In this document: positions 29,101-44,000 of the stretch, in pieces | Layout: every line of letters begins with the position of its first letter | Numbering within the stretch: the first letter of the stretch is position 1 | NCBI GenBank assembly: GCA_964019135.1 | Contig: OZ025256.1 | Span: 36,676,035 to 36,740,034 of the forward strand | DNA: 64,000 nucleotides | Direction of reading: 5' to 3' | Source of the DNA: Arenicola marina | Taxonomy: Eukaryota > Annelida > Polychaeta > Arenicolidae | The notes under the pieces: model-generated | Told to the model about the DNA's origin: nothing | What the model saw: the letters and a program-made list of their open reading frames with translations, nothing else | Databases searched by the model: none | Position numbers and translations under genes: made by a program

Positions 29101-32100
29101 CACCCCGCACTGTGCGACTGGGTACTTTCACACCAGGTCCAGGATAAACCCACCCCGCACTGTGCGACTGGGTACTGTCACACCAGGTTCAGGATAAACC
29201 CACCCCGCACTGTGCGACTGGGCACTGTCACACCAGGTCCAGGATAAACCCACCCCGCACTGTGCGACTGGGTACTGTCACACCAGGTCCAGGATAAACC
29301 CACCCCGCACTCTGCGACTGGGTACTGTCACACCAGGTCCAGGATAAACCCACCCCGCACTGTGCGACTGGGTACTGTCACACCAGGTCCAGGATAAACC
29401 CACCCCGCACTGTGCGACTGGGTACTGTCACACCAGGTCCAGGATAAACCCACCCCGCACTGTGCGACTGGGCACTGTCACACCAGGTCCAGGATAAACC
29501 CACCCCGCACTGTGCGACTGGGTACTGTCACACCAGGTCCAGGATAAACCCACCCCGCACTCTGCGACTGGGTACTGTCACACCAGGTCCAGGATAAACC
29601 CACCCCGCACGGTGCGACTGGGTACTGTCACACCAGGTCCAGGATAAACCCACCCCGCACTGTGCGACTGGGTACTGTCACACCAGGTCCAGGATAAACC
29701 AACCCCGCACTGTGCGACTGGGCACTGTCACACCAGGTCCAGGATAAACCCACCCCGCACTGTGCGACTGGGTACTGTCACACCAGGTCCAGGATAAACC
29801 CACCCCGCACTGTGCGACTGGGCACTGTCACACCAGGTCCAGGATAAACCCACCCCGCACTGTGCGACTGGTTACTGTCAAACCAGGTCCAGGATAAACC
29901 CACCCCGCACTGTGCGACTGGGCACTGTCACACCAGGTCCAGGATAAACCCACTCCGCACTGTGCGACTGGGTGCTGTCACACCAGGTCCAGGATAAACC
30001 CACCCCGCACTGTGCGACTGGGTACTGTCACACCAGGTCCAGGATAAACCCACCCCGCACTGTGCGACTGGGTACTGTCACACCAGGTCCAGGATAAACC
30101 CACCCCGCACTGTGCGACTGGGTACTGTCACACCAGGTCCAGGATAAACCAACCCCGCACTGTGCGACTGGGTACTGTCACACCAGGTCCAGGATAAACC
30201 CACCCCGCACTGTGCGACTGGGTACTGTCACACCAGGTCCAGGATAAACCCACCCCGCACTGTGCGACTGGGTACTGTCACACCAGGTCCAGGATAAACT
30301 CACCCCGCACTCTGCGGCTGGGTACTGTCACACCAAGTCCAGGATAAACCCACCCCGCACTGTGCGACTGGGTACTGTCACACCAGGTCCAGGATAAACC
30401 CACCCCGCACTGTGCGACTGGGTACTGTCACACCAGGTCCAGGATAAACCCACCCCGCACTGTGCGACTGGGTACTGTCACACCAGGTCCAGGATAAACC
30501 CACCCCGCACTGTGCGACTGGGTACTGTCACACCAGGTCCAGGATAAACCCACCCCGCACTGTGCGACTGGGTACTGTCACACCAGGTCCAGGATAAACC
30601 CACCCCGCACTGTGCGACTGGGTACTGTCACACCAGGTCCAGGATAAACCCACCCCGCACTCTGCGACTGGGTACTGTCACACCAGGTCCAGGATAAACC
30701 CACCCCGCACTGTGCGACTGGGTACTGTCACACCAGGTCCAGGATAAACCCACCCCGCACTGTGCGACTGGGTACTGTCACACCAGGTCCAGGATAAACC
30801 CACCCCGCACTCTGCGACTGGGTACTGTCACACCAGGTCCAGGATAAACCCACCCCGCACTCTGCGACTGGGTACTGTCACACCAGGTCCAGGATATTCC
30901 CACCCCGCACTGTGCGACTGGGCACTGTCACACCAGGTCCAGGATAAACCCACCCCGCACTCTGCGAGTGGGTACTGTCACACCAGGTCCAGGATAAACC
31001 CACCCGCACTCTGCGACTGGGCACTGTCACACCAGGTTCAGGATAAACTCCCCCCGTACTCTGCGACTGGGTACTGTCACACCATGTCCAGGATATTCCC
31101 ACCCCGCACTGTGCGACTGGGCACTGTCACACCAGGTCCAGGATAAACCCACCCCGCACTCTGCGAGTGGGTACTGTCACACCAGGTCCAGGATAAACCC
31201 ACCCGCACTCTGCGACTGGGTACTGTCACACCAGGTCCAGGATAAATCCACTCCGCACTCTGCGACTGGGCACTGTCACACCAGGTCCAGGATAAACCCA
31301 CCCCGCACTGTGCGACTGGGTACTGTCACACCAGGTCCAGGATAAACCCACCCCGCACTGTGCGACTGGGTACTGTCACACCAGGTCCAGGATAAACCCA
31401 CCCCGCACTCTGCGACTGGGTACTGTCACACCAGGTCCAAGATAAACTCACCCCGCCCTGTGCGACTGGGCACTGTCACACCAGGTCCAGGATAAACCCA
31501 CCCCGCACTCTGCGGCTGGGTACTGTCACACCAGGTCCAGGATAAACCCACCCCGCACTGTGCGACTGGGTACTGTCACACCAGGTCCAGGATAAACCCA
31601 CCCCGCACTGTGCGACTGGGTACTGTCACACCAGGTCCAGGATAAACCCACCCCGCACTGTGCGACTGGGCACTGTCACACCAGGTCCAGGATAAACCCA
31701 CCCCGCACTGTGCGACTGGGTACTGTCACACCAGGTCCAGGATAAACCCACCCCGCACTCTGCGACTGGGTACTGTCGCACCAGGTCCAGGATAAACCCA
31801 CCCCGCACTGTGCGACTGGGTACTGTCACACCAGGTCCAGGATAAACCCACCCCGCACTGTGCGACTGGGTACTGTCACACCAGGTCCAGGATAAACCCA
31901 CCCCGCACTGTGCGACTGGGTACTGTCACAGCAGGTCCAGGATAAACCCACCCCGCACTGTGCGACTGGTTACTGTCAAACCAGGTCCAGGATAAACCCA
32001 CCCCGCACTCTGCGACTGGGCACTGTCACACCAGGTCCAGGATAAACCCACTCCGTACTGTGCGACTGGGCACTGTCACACCAGGTCTAGGATAAACCCA

Positions 32101-35100
32101 CCCCGCACTCTGCGACTGGGTACTGTCACATCAGGTCCAGGATAAACCCACCCCGCACTCTGCGACTGGGTACTGTCACCCCAGGTCCAGGATAAACCCA
32201 CCCCGCACTCTGCGACTGGGTACTGTCACACCAGGTCCACGATAAACCCACCCCGCACTCTGCGACTGGGCACTGTCACACCGGGTCCAGGATAAACCCA
32301 CTCCGCACTGTGCGACTGGGTACTGTCACACCAGGTCCAGGATAAACCCACCCCGCACTGTGCGACTGGGCACTGTCACACCAGGTCCAGGATAAACCCA
32401 CCCCGCACTCTGCGACTGGGTACTGTCACACCAGGTCTAGGATAAACCCACCCCGCACTCTGCGACTGGGTACTGTCACACCAGGTCCAGGATAAACCCA
32501 CCCCGCACTCTGCGACTGGGCACTGTCACACCAGGTCCAGGATAAACCCTCCCCGCACTCTGCGACTGGGTACTGTCACACCAGGTCCAAGATAAACCCA
32601 CCCCGCACTCTGCGACTGGGTACTGTCACCCCAGGTCCAGGATAAACCCACCCCGCACTCTGCGACTGGGCACTGTCACACCAGGTCCAGGATAAACCCA
32701 CCCCGCACTGTGCGACTGGGTACTTTCACACCAGGTCCAGGATAAACCCACCCCGCACTCTGCGACTGGGTACTGTCACACCAGGTTCAGGATAAACCCA
32801 CCCCGCACTGTGCGACTGGGCACTGTCACACCAGGTCCAGGATAAACCCACCCCGCACTGTGCGACTGGGTACTGTCACACCAGGTCCAGGATAAACCCA
32901 CCCCGCACTGTGCGACTGGGTACTGTCACACCAGGTCCAGGATAAACCCACCCCGCACTGTGCGACTGGGCACTGTCACACCAGGTCCAGGATAAACCCA
33001 CCCCGCACTGTGCGACTGGGTACTGTCACACCAGGTCCAGGATAAACCCACCCCGCACTCTGCGACTGGGTACTGTCACACCAGGTCCAGGATAAACCCA
33101 CCCCGCACTGTGCGACTGGGTACTGTCACACCAGGTCCAGGATAAACCCACCCCGCACTGTGCGACTGGGTACTGTCACACCAGGTCCAGGATAAACCAA
33201 CCCCGCACTGTGCGACTGGGCACTGTCACACCAGGTCCAGGATAAACCCACCCCGCACTGTGCGACTGGGTACTGTCACACCAGGTCCAGGATAAACCCA
33301 CCCCGCACTCTGCGACTGGGCACTGTCACACCAGGTCCAGGATAAACCCACCCCGCACTGTGCGACTGGTTACTGTCAAACCAGGTCCAGGATAAACCCA
33401 CCCCGCACTGTGCGACTGGGCACTGTCACACCAGGTCCAGGATAAACCCACTCCGCACTGTGCGACTGGGTGCTGTCACACCAGGTCCAGGATAAACCCA
33501 CCCCGCACTGTGCGACTGGGTACTGTCACACCAGGTCCAGGATAAACCCACCCCGCACTGTGCGACTGGGTACTGTCACACCAGGTCCAGGATAAACCCA
33601 CCCCGCACTGTGCGACTGGGTACTGTCACACCAGGTCCAGGATAAACCAACCCCGCACTGTGCGACTGGGTACTGTCACACCAGGTCCAGGATAAACCCA
33701 CCCCGCACTGTGCGACTGGGTACTGTCACACCAGGTCCAGGATAAACCCACCCCGCACTGTGCGACTGGGTACTGTCACACCAGGTCCAGGATAAACCCA
33801 CCCCGCACTGTGCGACTGGTTACTGTCAAACCAGGTCCAGGATAAACCCACCCCGCACTGTGCGACTGGGCACTGTCACACCAGGTCCAGGATAAACCCA
33901 CTCCGCACTGTGCGACTGGGTACTGTCACACCAGGTCCAGGATAAACCCACCCCGCACTGTGCGACTGGGCACTGTCACACCAGGTCCAGGATAAACCCA
34001 CCCCGCACTCTGCGACTGGGTACTGTCACACCAGGTCCAGGATAAACCCACCCCGCACTGTGCGACTGGGTACCGTCACACCAGGTCCAGGATAAACCCA
34101 CCCCGCACTCTGCGACTGGGTACTGTCACACCAGGTCCAGGATAAACCCACCCCGCACTCTGCGACTGGGCACTGTCACACCAGGTCCAGGATAAACCCT
34201 CCCCGCACTCTGCGACTGGGTACTGTCACACCAGGTCCAGGATAAACCCTCCCCGCACTCTGCGACTGGGTACTGTCACACCAGGTCCAAGATAAACCCA
34301 CCCCGCACTCTGCGACTGGGTACTGTCACACCAGGTCCAGGATAAACCCACCCCGCACTGTGCGACTGGGTACTGTCACACCAGGTCCAGGATAAACCCA
34401 CCCCGCACTGTGTGACTGGGTACTGTCACACCAGGTCCAGGATAAACCCACCCCGCACTGTGCGACTGGGTACTGTCACACCAGGTCCAGGATAAACCCA
34501 CCCCGCACTGTGCGACTGGGTACTGTCACACCAGGTCCAGGATAAACCCACCCCGCACTCTGCGACTGGGTACTGTCACACCAGGTCCAGGATAAACCCA
34601 CCCCGCACTCTGCGACTGGGTACTGTCACACCAGGTCCAGGATATTCCCACCCCGCACTGTGCGACTGGGCACTGTCACACCAGGTCCAGGATAAACCCA
34701 CCCCGCACTCTGCGAGTGGGTACTGTCACACCAGGTCCAGGATAAACCCACCCGCACTCTGCGACTGGGCACTGTCACACCAGGTTCAGGATAAACTCCC
34801 CCCGTACTCTGCGACTGGGTACTGTCACACCAGGTCCAGGATATTCCCACCCCGCACTGTGCGACTGGGCACTGTCACACCAGGTCCAGGATAAACCCAC
34901 CCCGCACTCTGCGAGTGGGTACTGTCACACCAGGTCCAGGATAAACCCACCCGCACTCTGCGACTGGGTACTGTCACACCAGGTCCAGGATAAATCCACT
35001 CCGCACTCTGCGACTGGGCACTGTCACACCAGGTCCAGGATAAACCCACCCCGCACTGTGCGACTGGGTACTGTCACACCAGGTCCAGGATAAACCCACC

Positions 35101-35575
35101 CCGCACTGTGCGACTGGGTACTGTCACACCAGGTCCAGGATAAACCCACCCCGCACTCTGCGACTGGGTACTGTCACACCAGGTCCAAGATAAACTCACC
35201 CCGCCCTGTGCGACTGGGCACTGTCACACCAGGTCCAGGATAAACCCACCCCGCACTGTGCGACTGGGTACTGTCACACCAGGTCCAGGATAAACCCACC
35301 CCGCACTCTGCGACTGGGTACTGTCACACCAGGTCCAGGATAAACTCACCCCGCCCTGTGCGACTGGGTACTGTCGCACCAGGTCCAGGATAAATTCACC
35401 CCGCCCTGTGCGACTGGGCACTGTCACACCAGGTCCAGGATAAACCCACCCCGCACTGTGCGACTGGGTACTGTCACACCAGGTCCAGGATAAACCCACC
35501 CCGCACTGTGCGACTGGGCACTGTCACACCAGGTCCAGGATAAACCCACCCCGCACTGTGCGACTGGGCACTTTC

Positions 35576-36115
35576 GGAAAGGTTCGATTTGTCACCTCAC
35601 ATGGTGACATTTTGACTTCAGTTCGTGCGAGAAAATGCATCTGATAGTGTTTTACGTATGAGATGGGCGTATTCCGGTACTACTCGCCTATCGTAAAGCC
35701 TAGTCGCGCTGAACAAGACCAATGCCATATGCATGCCTTCAATGGTAACTGTACGCCAGGCAAGAAAGATGTGGACCATATTTTGCAATAACCCCCCCCC
35801 CCATCTCCCAACCCACCCACCTTTTCAGATTCCGGATCCGCCCCATGTGTACTTGATATAGGTGGGAATGATGGTCTACGGGCTCATGTTTACTGCGTGA
35901 CTCCCCTACGGTCTGGTAGTGCATGCTATGTCACTGTGCAGCGGCGCCAAATGCGCTTTTAAGGAAAGATATTATTGTACAAAATGCCCTTTCGGGACTT
36001 GATGATATCCGTTTGTTATTAATGAAGAGTTATTTTGGAGATTCGGTCTTGCTCTTCCTACTTCTTGGAGATTGGGGATTAAGAGGTGGTATTGCCTTAG
36101 TTATGATCCGCTCGG
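35576..36115. other. Unique DNA flanking the satellite
   Basis: No recognised gene. It starts with a small perfect hairpin, GTCACC-TCACAT-GGTGAC, at 35591-35608, about 15 bp from the satellite end. A C-tract of about 13 lies near 35791, and an ATCCGCCCC motif near 35837 recurs near 39121. A plus-strand frame of 93 codons starts at 35923 but runs into the 34-bp repeats and resembles nothing I know. Confidence 0.6.
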
Positions 36116-36213
36116 GTGTGCTGGGTGCACATATAATACGGAGCCTTTGGTGTGCTGGGTGCACATATAATACGGAGCCTTGGGTGTGCTGGGTGCACAT
36201 ATAATACGGAGCC
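36116..36213. repeat. 34-bp tandem repeat, 2.9 copies
   Basis: Three units start at 36116, 36150 and 36184, each beginning GTGTGCTGGGTGCAC and containing ATATAATACGGAGCC. The first two full units differ by one base near the end. Each carries a TATA-like ATATAATA, but no transcription unit is recognisable downstream, so I treat the motif as part of the repeat. Confidence 0.93.
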
Positions 36214-36460
36214 ACTATCGGTAACTGGAGTAAGACATAAAGATAATGGCGATCGGACAGCAGTCTACTCCTTCGTGTAGGAGGGAATATTGCCTCACGC
36301 TGGTAGCGGAGAAGGGTGGAGCCAATATCTACATAACTGTCCCACGTATATCAGTGTTCTGCTTTTACTGCAACAGGGTTTATTGAGTCCATTAAGGTTG
36401 GCTTATTGTCATGGCATTTAAAGGCTCAGACATTGAAATCCCTTCTGTATTGTTGTTGCA
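36214..36460. other. Short unique stretch before the C-rich repeat
   Basis: AT-balanced unique sequence with no recognised gene. Its right end, TTCTGTATTGTTGTTGCAG, is a pyrimidine-rich run ending in CAG and would serve as a 3' splice site for the following proline-codon-rich sequence. Confidence 0.5.
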
Positions 36461-36461
36461 G

Positions 36462-39105
<2,644 letters not shown>

Positions 39106-39714
39106 ATCCAGCATGTCTGGATCCGCCCCTGCACATGTAATGAAGGTAAATGGTCGCTTTCAACTTGCCGTCTGGCTATATGTAGTGTTTTATTTGGACG
39201 ACAATTTGCATGTGCTTGAAAACTGCATCATGAGTAACTTTTATCCGATGAACTCGATTTCACTGTCCGAGAAGGTTTCTTGGTCCAATTTAGCCTTCAT
39301 GGGTACAAAAGCAACATGAAACCAAGCTGACATTTTATTTTTATTATGAGTCAGTAACACGTGCGCCATACATGTCACTATATCGTCAAAATGGATTTAA
39401 TAAGCGGCGCTGAGGACAGTGTATATTCAAGACGAAAATGTACGAGTTTGGTCTGATGTCGGTATGTTTAGGTTCAGTCTCTGTGTCTGTTTGTAGCGTA
39501 ACGCGATAACTATCGAACGCCTTCAGATATCGACTTCCAAATTCACCAAAAGATTTTTTGAATGGCCATCTTTAGGCTTCGTAGGTTGGCGATGCAGTTC
39601 AAAGGTAGATAGAGGTCACGCGAATTTTGTCCCGCGGGAAAATAGCTTCCTCCATTTCACCATGAATAACAATAACACATTGGACAGAATATGAGTATTT
39701 CGGTGTAGTGTGTT
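39106..39714. other. Non-coding stretch with a partial dispersed-repeat copy
   Basis: No gene recognised. A short plus-strand frame (39113-39319) has no recognisable features. The part from about 39480 to 39665 has the wording of a diverged dispersed repeat (GCGATAACTATCGAACG, CGGGAAAATAGC, CACCATG) and appears to be a third, older copy of the family found at 38.9 and 47.7 kb. Confidence 0.5.
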
Positions 39715-39955
39715 TGAGGGGAGGGAGTGATTGGTCTGTTCTCTGTGTCTGAGGCGGGGGGGGGGGTCATCCCTGATATGTGTGAGGAGGATGCAATGGG
39801 GTTTCCCCCGGGTGTGTGTGCTGGGAGGGACGGGGCGTCCCGTTAGAGGGGGTCCGTCCGGGGTGTGTGTGAAGGAGAGGGGGTGGTTGTCCTATAGGTG
39901 CGTAAGGGGAGGGCTTGCTGGTTGTGTGCGAGGGGGGGGGGGGAAACAAATAGGA
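39715..39955. repeat. Second degenerate G-rich minisatellite
   Basis: Imperfect repeats of GTGTGTGTG, AGGGGGTGGTTG and GGGGGTCCGTCCGG, with G-runs of 11 to 12 near 39756 and 39930. Composition and wording resemble 38518-38760, suggesting either common origin or repeated expansion from the same host repeat. Confidence 0.65.
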
Positions 39956-40923
39956 AATAACAAGTGGCGTAAGAAAGCAAGGAACAACAGATTCATTCAC
40001 AGGGTTGGGAGACTCTAGTTAAGACTTGATGGTCGCTGGCTCTAGAGCCACCCATACAATTCCATTGGTTGATTTAGTAAAAGTAAAATTCAACTGAATG
40101 CAAATAAGATGAATACGAAAATACGGATACAAACGTTGACATTTCAGATATGAAGTACAATGTGGAATATCATATATAATATTGACATATATAGCAGTTC
40201 GGGATTAAACAATCATGCGTGTAGATACTGAGCATGTGATTGAACACATTGAACCTATTTGAACAAATAATGAAAATCCTAGTAAAGAGTGAGTGTATAT
40301 TTTATCACAAAAGACGATGCCTTACCTACGTGTGGCCCCGCCCGTCATAAACCACAGGCAGCTTACGGATCACGTATCACGAAAATAGGTATCCTCAGTT
40401 CCCGATAACGATAATAATTTTAGGTGCAATCACGCATCACGAAAATAATTTTAGGTGCAATCACGGATCACGAAAACAATATTACCCCCCCCCCCCCCCC
40501 CTTCCTACGCATGGATTCAGCAGCTGTGAAATCACGTTTGGCAATGTCATGCCTACGCTGCCTTTGTTTTATTAATACCGCCCCCCGGGCACTAATGTTA
40601 CGGTTCATCTTAACACTCAGTTCGTTGAATACAACGGCGGGAATTTTAGTGAAGGCCATCTCAGACCACCTCCTTTATTTCTTATGTTTAGACATAGATA
40701 TAAATAAAACAAATAAAACGCCCACTTATATTAATATAAAAACCAATGATCCACAGTCTATGCTACAATTCAAACAGTACATTGCAAACGCAAATATCCT
40801 GGGTAGACTTAACAGTGACCTCAGGTGGGCTTTTTATTAGGTGGTCTGAGACGGCTTTCAATAAAATTCTTGTTCTTGTAGCAGCGAGTCAAGCCATATT
40901 TCCTTGTCTTGGCCAGAGGCGTC
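39956..40923. other. Mainly unique AT-rich DNA
   Basis: No gene is supported. Visible details are a 14-bp palindrome TGGCTCTAGAGCCA near 40039, a 31-bp direct duplication at 40413-40474 containing ATTTTAGGTGCAATCACG, and a C-run of about 19 near 40484-40502. A 138-codon plus-strand frame beginning at 40424 reads through the C-run. It has no recognisable motif, so I do not call it a gene. Confidence 0.55.
40413..40474. repeat. 31-bp direct duplication
   Basis: Two adjacent 31-bp units contain AATAATTTTAGGTGCAATC followed by ACGCATCACGAAA or ACGGATCACGAAA, differing at about one base. A related ATCACG run precedes them near 40370. Confidence 0.85.
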
Positions 40924-41060
40924 ACTCCTGTAGCCGAAGAGGTACAGTGGCTGATTCCAGATCGGGAGCTCGGGAGTTTGAATCCCGCCGGGGAACAAAC
41001 CGGTGTCACATGCGGAAATGTCCCCCATTGCGTAAAACACATGATATTGATACCCATGTG
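40924..41060 (+). mobile_element. tRNA-derived SINE remnant
   Basis: The first 71 bp have tRNA-like dimensions. TAGCCGAAGAGG at 40931-40942 fits the Pol III A box. A T-arm follows, with stem CGGGA, loop GTTTGAA and stem TCCCG, and GTTTGAATCC resembles the B box with one key C-to-T change. The acceptor arms pair only partly, so this is not a working tRNA gene. The tail contains ACATGCGGAAATGTCCCCC and a TGATATTGATACCCATGTGG end. The 22/23-bp array begins immediately after it. The SINE family is unknown to me. Confidence 0.5.
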
Positions 41061-44000
41061 GGTAGTTGGGGGTGGTTGGCTGGTGTGCCCGGGGGTGGTT
41101 GGCTGGTGTCCCTGGGGGTGGTTGGCTGGTGTCCCCGGGGTGGTTGGCTGGTGTCCCCGGGGGTGGTTGGCTGGTGTCCCGGGGATGGTTGACTGGTTTC
41201 CCCGGGGATGGTGGGCTGGTGTCCCCGGGGGTGGTTTGCTGGTGTTCCCGGGGGTGGTTAGCTGGTGTCCCCCGGGGTGGTGGACTGGTGTCCTGGGTGT
41301 GGTGGGCTGGTATCCCCGGGGGTGGTGGGCTGGTGTCCCCGGGGGTGGTTGGCTGGTGTCCCCGGGGGTGGTTCGCTGGTGTCCCGGGGGAGGTTGGCTG
41401 GTGTCCCCGGGGGTGGTTGGCTGGTGTCCCCGGGATGGTTGGCTGGTGTCCCCGGGGGTGGTTGGCTGGTGTCCCGGGGGTGGTTGGCTGGTGTCCCCGG
41501 GGGTGGTTGGCTGGTGTCCTCGGGGTGGTGGGAAGGTGTCCCCGGGGGTGGTTGGCTGGTGTCCATGGGGTGGTTGGCTGGTGTCCCCGGGGTGGTTGGC
41601 TGGTGTCCCCGGGGGTGGTTGGCTGGTGTCCCTGGGGGTGGTTGGCTGGTGTCTCCGGGGTGGTTTGCTGGTGTCCCCGGGGGTGGTTGGCTGGTGTCCC
41701 GGGGGTGGTTGGCTGGTTTCCCCGGCGATGGTTGACTGGTGTCCCCGGGGGTGGTTGGCTGGTGTTCCCGGGGGTGGTTAGCTGGTGTCCCCGGGGTGGT
41801 GGACTGGTGTCCTGGGGGTGGTGGGCTGGTGTCCCCGGGATGGTGGGCTGGTGTCCTCGGGGGTGGTTGGCTGGTGTCCCCGGGGGTGGTTGGCTGGTGC
41901 CCCCGGGGGTGGTTGGCTGGTGTCCCCGGGATGGTTGGCTGGTGTCCCCGGGGGTGGTTGGCTGGTGTCCCGGGTGTGGTTGGCTGGTGTCCCCGGGCAG
42001 GTTGGCTGGTGTCCCCGGGGGTGGTGGGCTGGTGTCCCCGGGGGTGGTTGGCTGGTGTCCATGGGATGGTTGGCTGGTGTCCCCGGGGTGGTTGGCTGGT
42101 GTCCCCGGGGGTGGTTGGCTGGTGTCCCCGGGGGTGGTTGGCTGGTGTCCCCGGGGGTGGTTGGCTGGTGTCCCGGAGGTGGTGGGCTGGTGTCCCGGGG
42201 GTGGTTGGCTGGTGTCCCGGGGGGTAGTTGGCTGGTGTCCCGGGGGTGTTTGGCTGGTGTGCCCGGGGATGGTAGGCTGGTGTCCCCGGGGGTGGTGGGC
42301 TGGTGTCCCCGGGGTGGTTGGCTGGTGTCCCGGGGGGTGGTGGGCTGGTGTCTCCAGGGGTGGTGGGCTGGTGTCCCCGGGGGTGGTGGGCTGGTGTCCC
42401 GGGGGTGGTTGGCTGGTGTCGCCGGGGGTTATTGGCTGGTGTCCCCGAGGGTGGTGGGCTGGTGTCCCGGGGGTGGTTGGCTGGTGTCCCCGGGGGTGGT
42501 GGGCTGGTGTCCCGGGGGAGGTTGGCTGGTGTCCCCGGGGGTGGTTGGCTGGTGTCCATGGGGGGTGGCTGGCTGGAGTCCCCGGGGGTGGTTGGCTGGT
42601 GTCCCGGGGGGTGGTGGGCTGGTGTCCCGGGGGTGGTTGGCTGGTGTCCCCGTGGGTGGTGGGCTGGTGTCCCCGGGGGTGGTTGGCTGGTGTCCCGGGG
42701 GGTGGTGGGCTGGTGTCCCGGGGGTGGTTGGCTGGTGTCCCCGGGGTTGGTGGGCTGGTGTCCCCGGGGGTGGTTGGCTGGTGTCCCCGGGGGTGGTTCG
42801 CTGGTGTCCCGGGGGAGGTTGGCTGGTGTCCCCGGGGGTGGTTGGCTGGTGTCCCCGGTGGTGGTTGGCTGGTGTCCCCGGGGGTGGTTGGCTGGTGTCC
42901 CCGGGATGGTTGGCTGGTGTCCCCGGGGGTGGTTGGCTGGTGTCCCGGGGGTGGTTGGCTGGTGTCCCCGGGGGTGGTTGGCTGGTGTCCTCGGGGTGGT
43001 GGGAAGGTGTCCCCGGGGGTGGTTGGCTGGTGTCCATGGGGTGGTTGGCTGGTGTCCCCGGGGTGGTTGGCTGGTGCCCCCGGGGGTGGTTGGCTGGTGT
43101 CCCTGGGGGTGGTTGGCTGGTGTCTCCGGGGTGGTTTGCTGGTGTCCCCGGGGGTGGTTGGCTGGTGTCCCGGGGGTGGTTGGCTGGTTTCCCCGGCGAT
43201 GGTGGGCTGGTGTCCCCGGGGGTGGTTGGCTGGTGTTCCCGGGGGTGGTTAGCTGGTGTCCCCGGGGTGGTGGACTGGTGTCCTGGGGGTGGTGGGCTGG
43301 TGTCCCCGGGATGGTGGGCTGGTGTCCCCGGGGGTGGTTGGCTGGTGTCCCCGGGGGTGGTTCGCTGGTGTCCCGGGGGAGGTTGGCTGGTGTCCCCGGG
43401 GGTGGTTGGCTGGTGTCCCCGGGGGTGGTTGGCTGGTGTCCCCGGGGGTGGTTGGCTGGTGTCCCCGGGATGGTTGGCTGGTGTCCCCGGGGGTGGTTGG
43501 CTGGTGTCCCGGGTGTGGTTGGCTGGTGTCCCCGGGCAGGTTGGCTGGTGTCCCCGGGGGTGGTGGGCTGGTGTCCCCGGGGGTGGTTGGCTGGTGTCCA
43601 TGGGATGGTTGGCTGGTGTCCCCGGGGTGGTTGGCTGGTGTCCCCGGGGGTGGTTGGCTGGTGTCCCCGGGGGTGGTTGGCTGGTGTCCCCGGGGGTGGT
43701 TGGCTGGTGTCCCGGAGGTGGTGGGCTGGTGTCCCGGGGGTGGTTGGCTGGTGTCCCGGGGGGTAGTTGGCTGGTGTCCCGGGAGTGTTTGGCTGGTGTG
43801 CCCGGGGATGCTAGGCTGGTGTCCCCGGGGGTGGTGGGCTGGTGTCCCCGGGGTGGTTGGCTGGTGTCCCGGGGGGTGGTGGGCTGGTGTCTCCAGGGGT
43901 GGTGGGCTGGTGTCTCCGAGGGTGGTGGGCTGGTGTCCCGGGGGTGGTTGGCTGGTGTCCCCGGGGGTGGTGGGCTGGTGTCCCGGGGGAGGTTGGCTGG

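Larger units (their letters stand above)
1..35575. repeat. 50-bp satellite array, about 710 units
   Basis: A head-to-tail array of a 50-bp unit runs from the window edge without any foreign insertion. Each unit contains GGGTACTGTC, then ACCAGGTCCAGGATAAAC, then CCACCCCGCA, and ends CTGTGCGACT. Most variation is binary: GGGTACTG or GGGCACTG, ACTGTGCG or ACTCTGCG, CCCACCCC or CCCTCCCC. The same SNP combinations recur kilobases apart, which shows duplication of multi-unit blocks. A few units are 49 bp and one recurring unit is about 58 bp. The plus strand is C-rich and the minus strand G-rich. Short minus-strand frames of up to 91 codons exist only because 150 bp equals 50 codons; they are not genes. 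The left end of the array lies outside the window. Whether it is pericentromeric, subtelomeric or interstitial cannot be told from here. Confidence 0.98.

Noticed and set aside
1-35575. Dozens of 61-91-codon minus-strand frames in the satellite
   Set aside because: They recur at the satellite period and differ only by satellite variants. They are stop-to-stop spaces in a 50-bp repeat, not genes.
1-35575. CRISPR array
   Set aside because: There are no unique spacers between repeats; units abut directly, and the context is eukaryotic.
40924-40994. A functional tRNA gene
   Set aside because: A-box and T-arm are tRNA-like but acceptor pairing is poor, the B-box is altered and no clear anticodon arm forms, so a SINE head is more likely.
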